Shown here in pieces: positions 62,682 to 64,000 of a stretch of DNA of 64,000 nt (positions are counted from its first letter, which is position 1; each line of letters begins with the position of its first letter). The DNA is taken from positions 6,689,382-6,753,381 of the forward strand of contig NC_084474.1 of NCBI RefSeq assembly GCF_027409185.1, written 5' to 3'. A program made the translations under genes and the position numbers. The stretch is from Cynocephalus volans (taxonomy: Eukaryota > Chordata > Mammalia > Dermoptera > Cynocephalidae). The notes under the pieces are model-generated. The model worked only from the letters and a program-made list of their open reading frames with translations, had not been told where the DNA came from and searched no databases.

Positions 62682-62855
62682 AATACAATCACAGGAATAA
62701 AATCCATCCTATTCTTAGTCCTAGGAATTATGCAGCGAGTGCAAATTAAGAGAAAGCAGAGTACTACAGTAGTTGATACACAGAAATAAAATGGAAAAGT
62801 TACTTCGACTTTCCTCATTGAAATATGAAGATCTCTGGGATATTTGGGAATATTT
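62682..62855 (+). repeat. 174-bp segment, inserted copy
   Basis: Copy of 61839-62012 placed inside the L1 ORF2 fragment, in direct orientation, 843 bp from the donor. It has neither an A tail nor transposon ends, since it starts in the middle of an LTR. Confidence 0.92.
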
Positions 62856-63001
62856 CATGGACTGTGTCCATGGACTGGAAGAATTAATATTGTCAAAATG
62901 ACCATGCTACTCTAAGTGATCTACAGATTCAGTGCAATTCTTATCAAAATATCAATGACATTCTTCACAGAAATAGAAAAAAAAAAAAAAACAACCCTAA
63001 C

Positions 63002-63325
63002 TGTGAGGCTGTATCACAGACCCCTCTGCCTCATCCTGTGCAGGTCCTAAGTCAGGGAGTTGAAAAGAAAAACCAAGTAGCCGCTGGCAAAGTGGACATG
63101 CTTTATTCCAGACATGAGCTCCACCGGCCAGCAGCTCAGAGCTGCTGCCTTTTGTACCGGAAGTGCACAGTACTGGCAACAAGCCAGGGGCACATGGGCA
63201 CACATGCGACCTAACACTACTCTTGTGTAACTTGTTTACAATGCACCTGCTGAATCACGTGCTGAATCATGCCCAGCTGGATAAGAGGCGAGAGGGCCTG
63301 ACTAAACTAAGTCCGTTTTCCTCCA
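63002..63325 (-). mobile_element. Solo LTR of a younger-looking ERV
   Basis: The plus strand runs TGTGAGGCTG...TTTTCCTCCA (324 bp), flanked by CTAAC (62997-63001) and CTAGC (63326-63330), which differ at one base. An AATAAA signal is on the minus strand at 63102-63107, with TACAAAAGG upstream. It is clearly GC-richer than its surroundings and inserted into the L1 fragment. No internal viral sequence remains, so it is a solo LTR. The ERV class is not identified. The 68-aa minus-strand frame inside it is a chance frame. Confidence 0.78.
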
Positions 63326-63342
63326 CTAGCATTTATAAATAA

Positions 63343-64000
63343 ATAAACAAACAAATAAATAATGTCACTTTAGTTAAATATACATAATCTATCGTGGAAT
63401 TCTGGTACACAGAATTCATAATAGCTTACTAAGAGTTTTCTTAATAATGTTTGTCTTTGCAGCCCTCTTTATAAAATTGTAAATTCCCTCACTGATTTTA
63501 GAAATTAACCTATTGGTTTTACTGCTGAATCTGAGTTTATAATTCATTTAAATTAAAATCAGGGTTTAGTAGATATCCTTTTGTTGGCTTTCAGAAATCA
63601 GGAATCATATGTGGAAATACAGCTTTTAGTCTCGGGATTATTATACATACAGTGAATTGTTACCTTTAATGAGATGTGGGAGATCGTGTAGTTTCAATTT
63701 ACTATTTTTTTGTGCATTTGTTAAAAGGCACCACCGGGCATTATTCAGTTTATATTCTTTAGGAGAATCTCACTGTGAGTAATTCACGGTGAGAAGTTAG
63801 TCAGGAAAGTAACATGCTTATGAAATTGCATAATTACTGAAATAGAATGAGACTAACTTTGAAAGAGAGATGAGTCATATATATCACGATAGGCATGTAA
63901 AATTGAACAATCTATTGAACAAGGTGGAGGGGAGACTTTCTTATATTAATTTAAGCATCAGTAGCATTTAGTGAACTCGCCTTTCCTTTATTATTTATGT
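63343..64000. other. Unassigned AT-rich sequence
   Basis: Begins with AAAT/AAAC-rich low-complexity sequence (63337-63362). Nothing else is recognised up to the window end. Confidence 0.4.

Larger units (their letters stand above)
62455..63342 (+). mobile_element. L1 ORF2 fragment, twice interrupted
   Basis: The plus-strand ORF2 segment reads [20 protein letters not shown], then KEIKKAILF and [20 protein letters not shown] up to about 62676. It resumes at about 62857 with TGGACTGGAAGAATTAATAT and ACATTCTTCACAGAAATAGA up to 63001, and a few bases (CATTTATA) follow the LTR. The two breaks are a 174-bp copy of nearby DNA (62682-62855) and a solo LTR (63002-63325). The readable frame implies moderate age. 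Confidence 0.83.

Overview
This window looks like a gene-poor stretch of a placental-mammal nuclear genome. It is about two-thirds A+T by eye, with no open reading frame that looks like a host exon. Most of what can be named is interspersed repeat of several ages: L1 (one near-full-length copy and many old L1M fragments), MIR, MER5A, MER2/Tigger, ERVL and MaLR LTR elements. One SINE has a tRNA-Ile-like head, which resembles the CYN SINEs of colugos (Dermoptera). That suggests, but does not prove, a colugo or a close euarchontan. No bacterial, phage or CRISPR-type system is present.

Layout. 422-6124: minus-strand L1 of about 5.7 kb with both dead ORFs, bounded by a perfect 15-bp target-site duplication (TSD). 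6735-6816: 50-bp tailless U2 snRNA retropseudogene in its own TSD. 7-24 kb: mostly unassigned AT-rich DNA with MIRs, an L1ME 3' end, other old repeats and an 18-base G run. 24.3-27.3 kb: L1 3' scraps, the SINE with a CA tail, a MER5A split by a probable LTR, and an MLT2-type LTR. 29.5-32.7 kb: an old L1M split by a complete MaLR element (LTR-internal-LTR, 5-bp TSD). 40-43 kb: an ERVL-like pol remnant between two LTR-family copies, with a MER2 inside the pol. 45-47 kb: a perfect 28-bp palindrome and an L1M 3' end. 53-56 kb: three L1MA/MB-type 3' ends, two of them carrying long CA/GT arrays at what looks like the same site. 58.0 kb: a 139-bp hairpin. 61.3-63.3 kb: an MLT1 LTR, and an L1 fragment into which a 174-bp copy of that LTR's end and a young-looking solo LTR were inserted.

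Function. Nothing visible forms a pathway. The L1 machinery explains several insertions (the U2 pseudogene, the SINE, the L1 fragments), but the local L1 copy is inactive: its reverse-transcriptase box reads FAND and both ORFs are full of stops. The best leads are structural: the 28-bp palindrome, the 139-bp hairpin, the templated 174-bp duplication, and a MaLR provirus whose two LTRs look like different subfamilies despite matching TSDs. All family names come from remembered consensus features and were not checked by a search.
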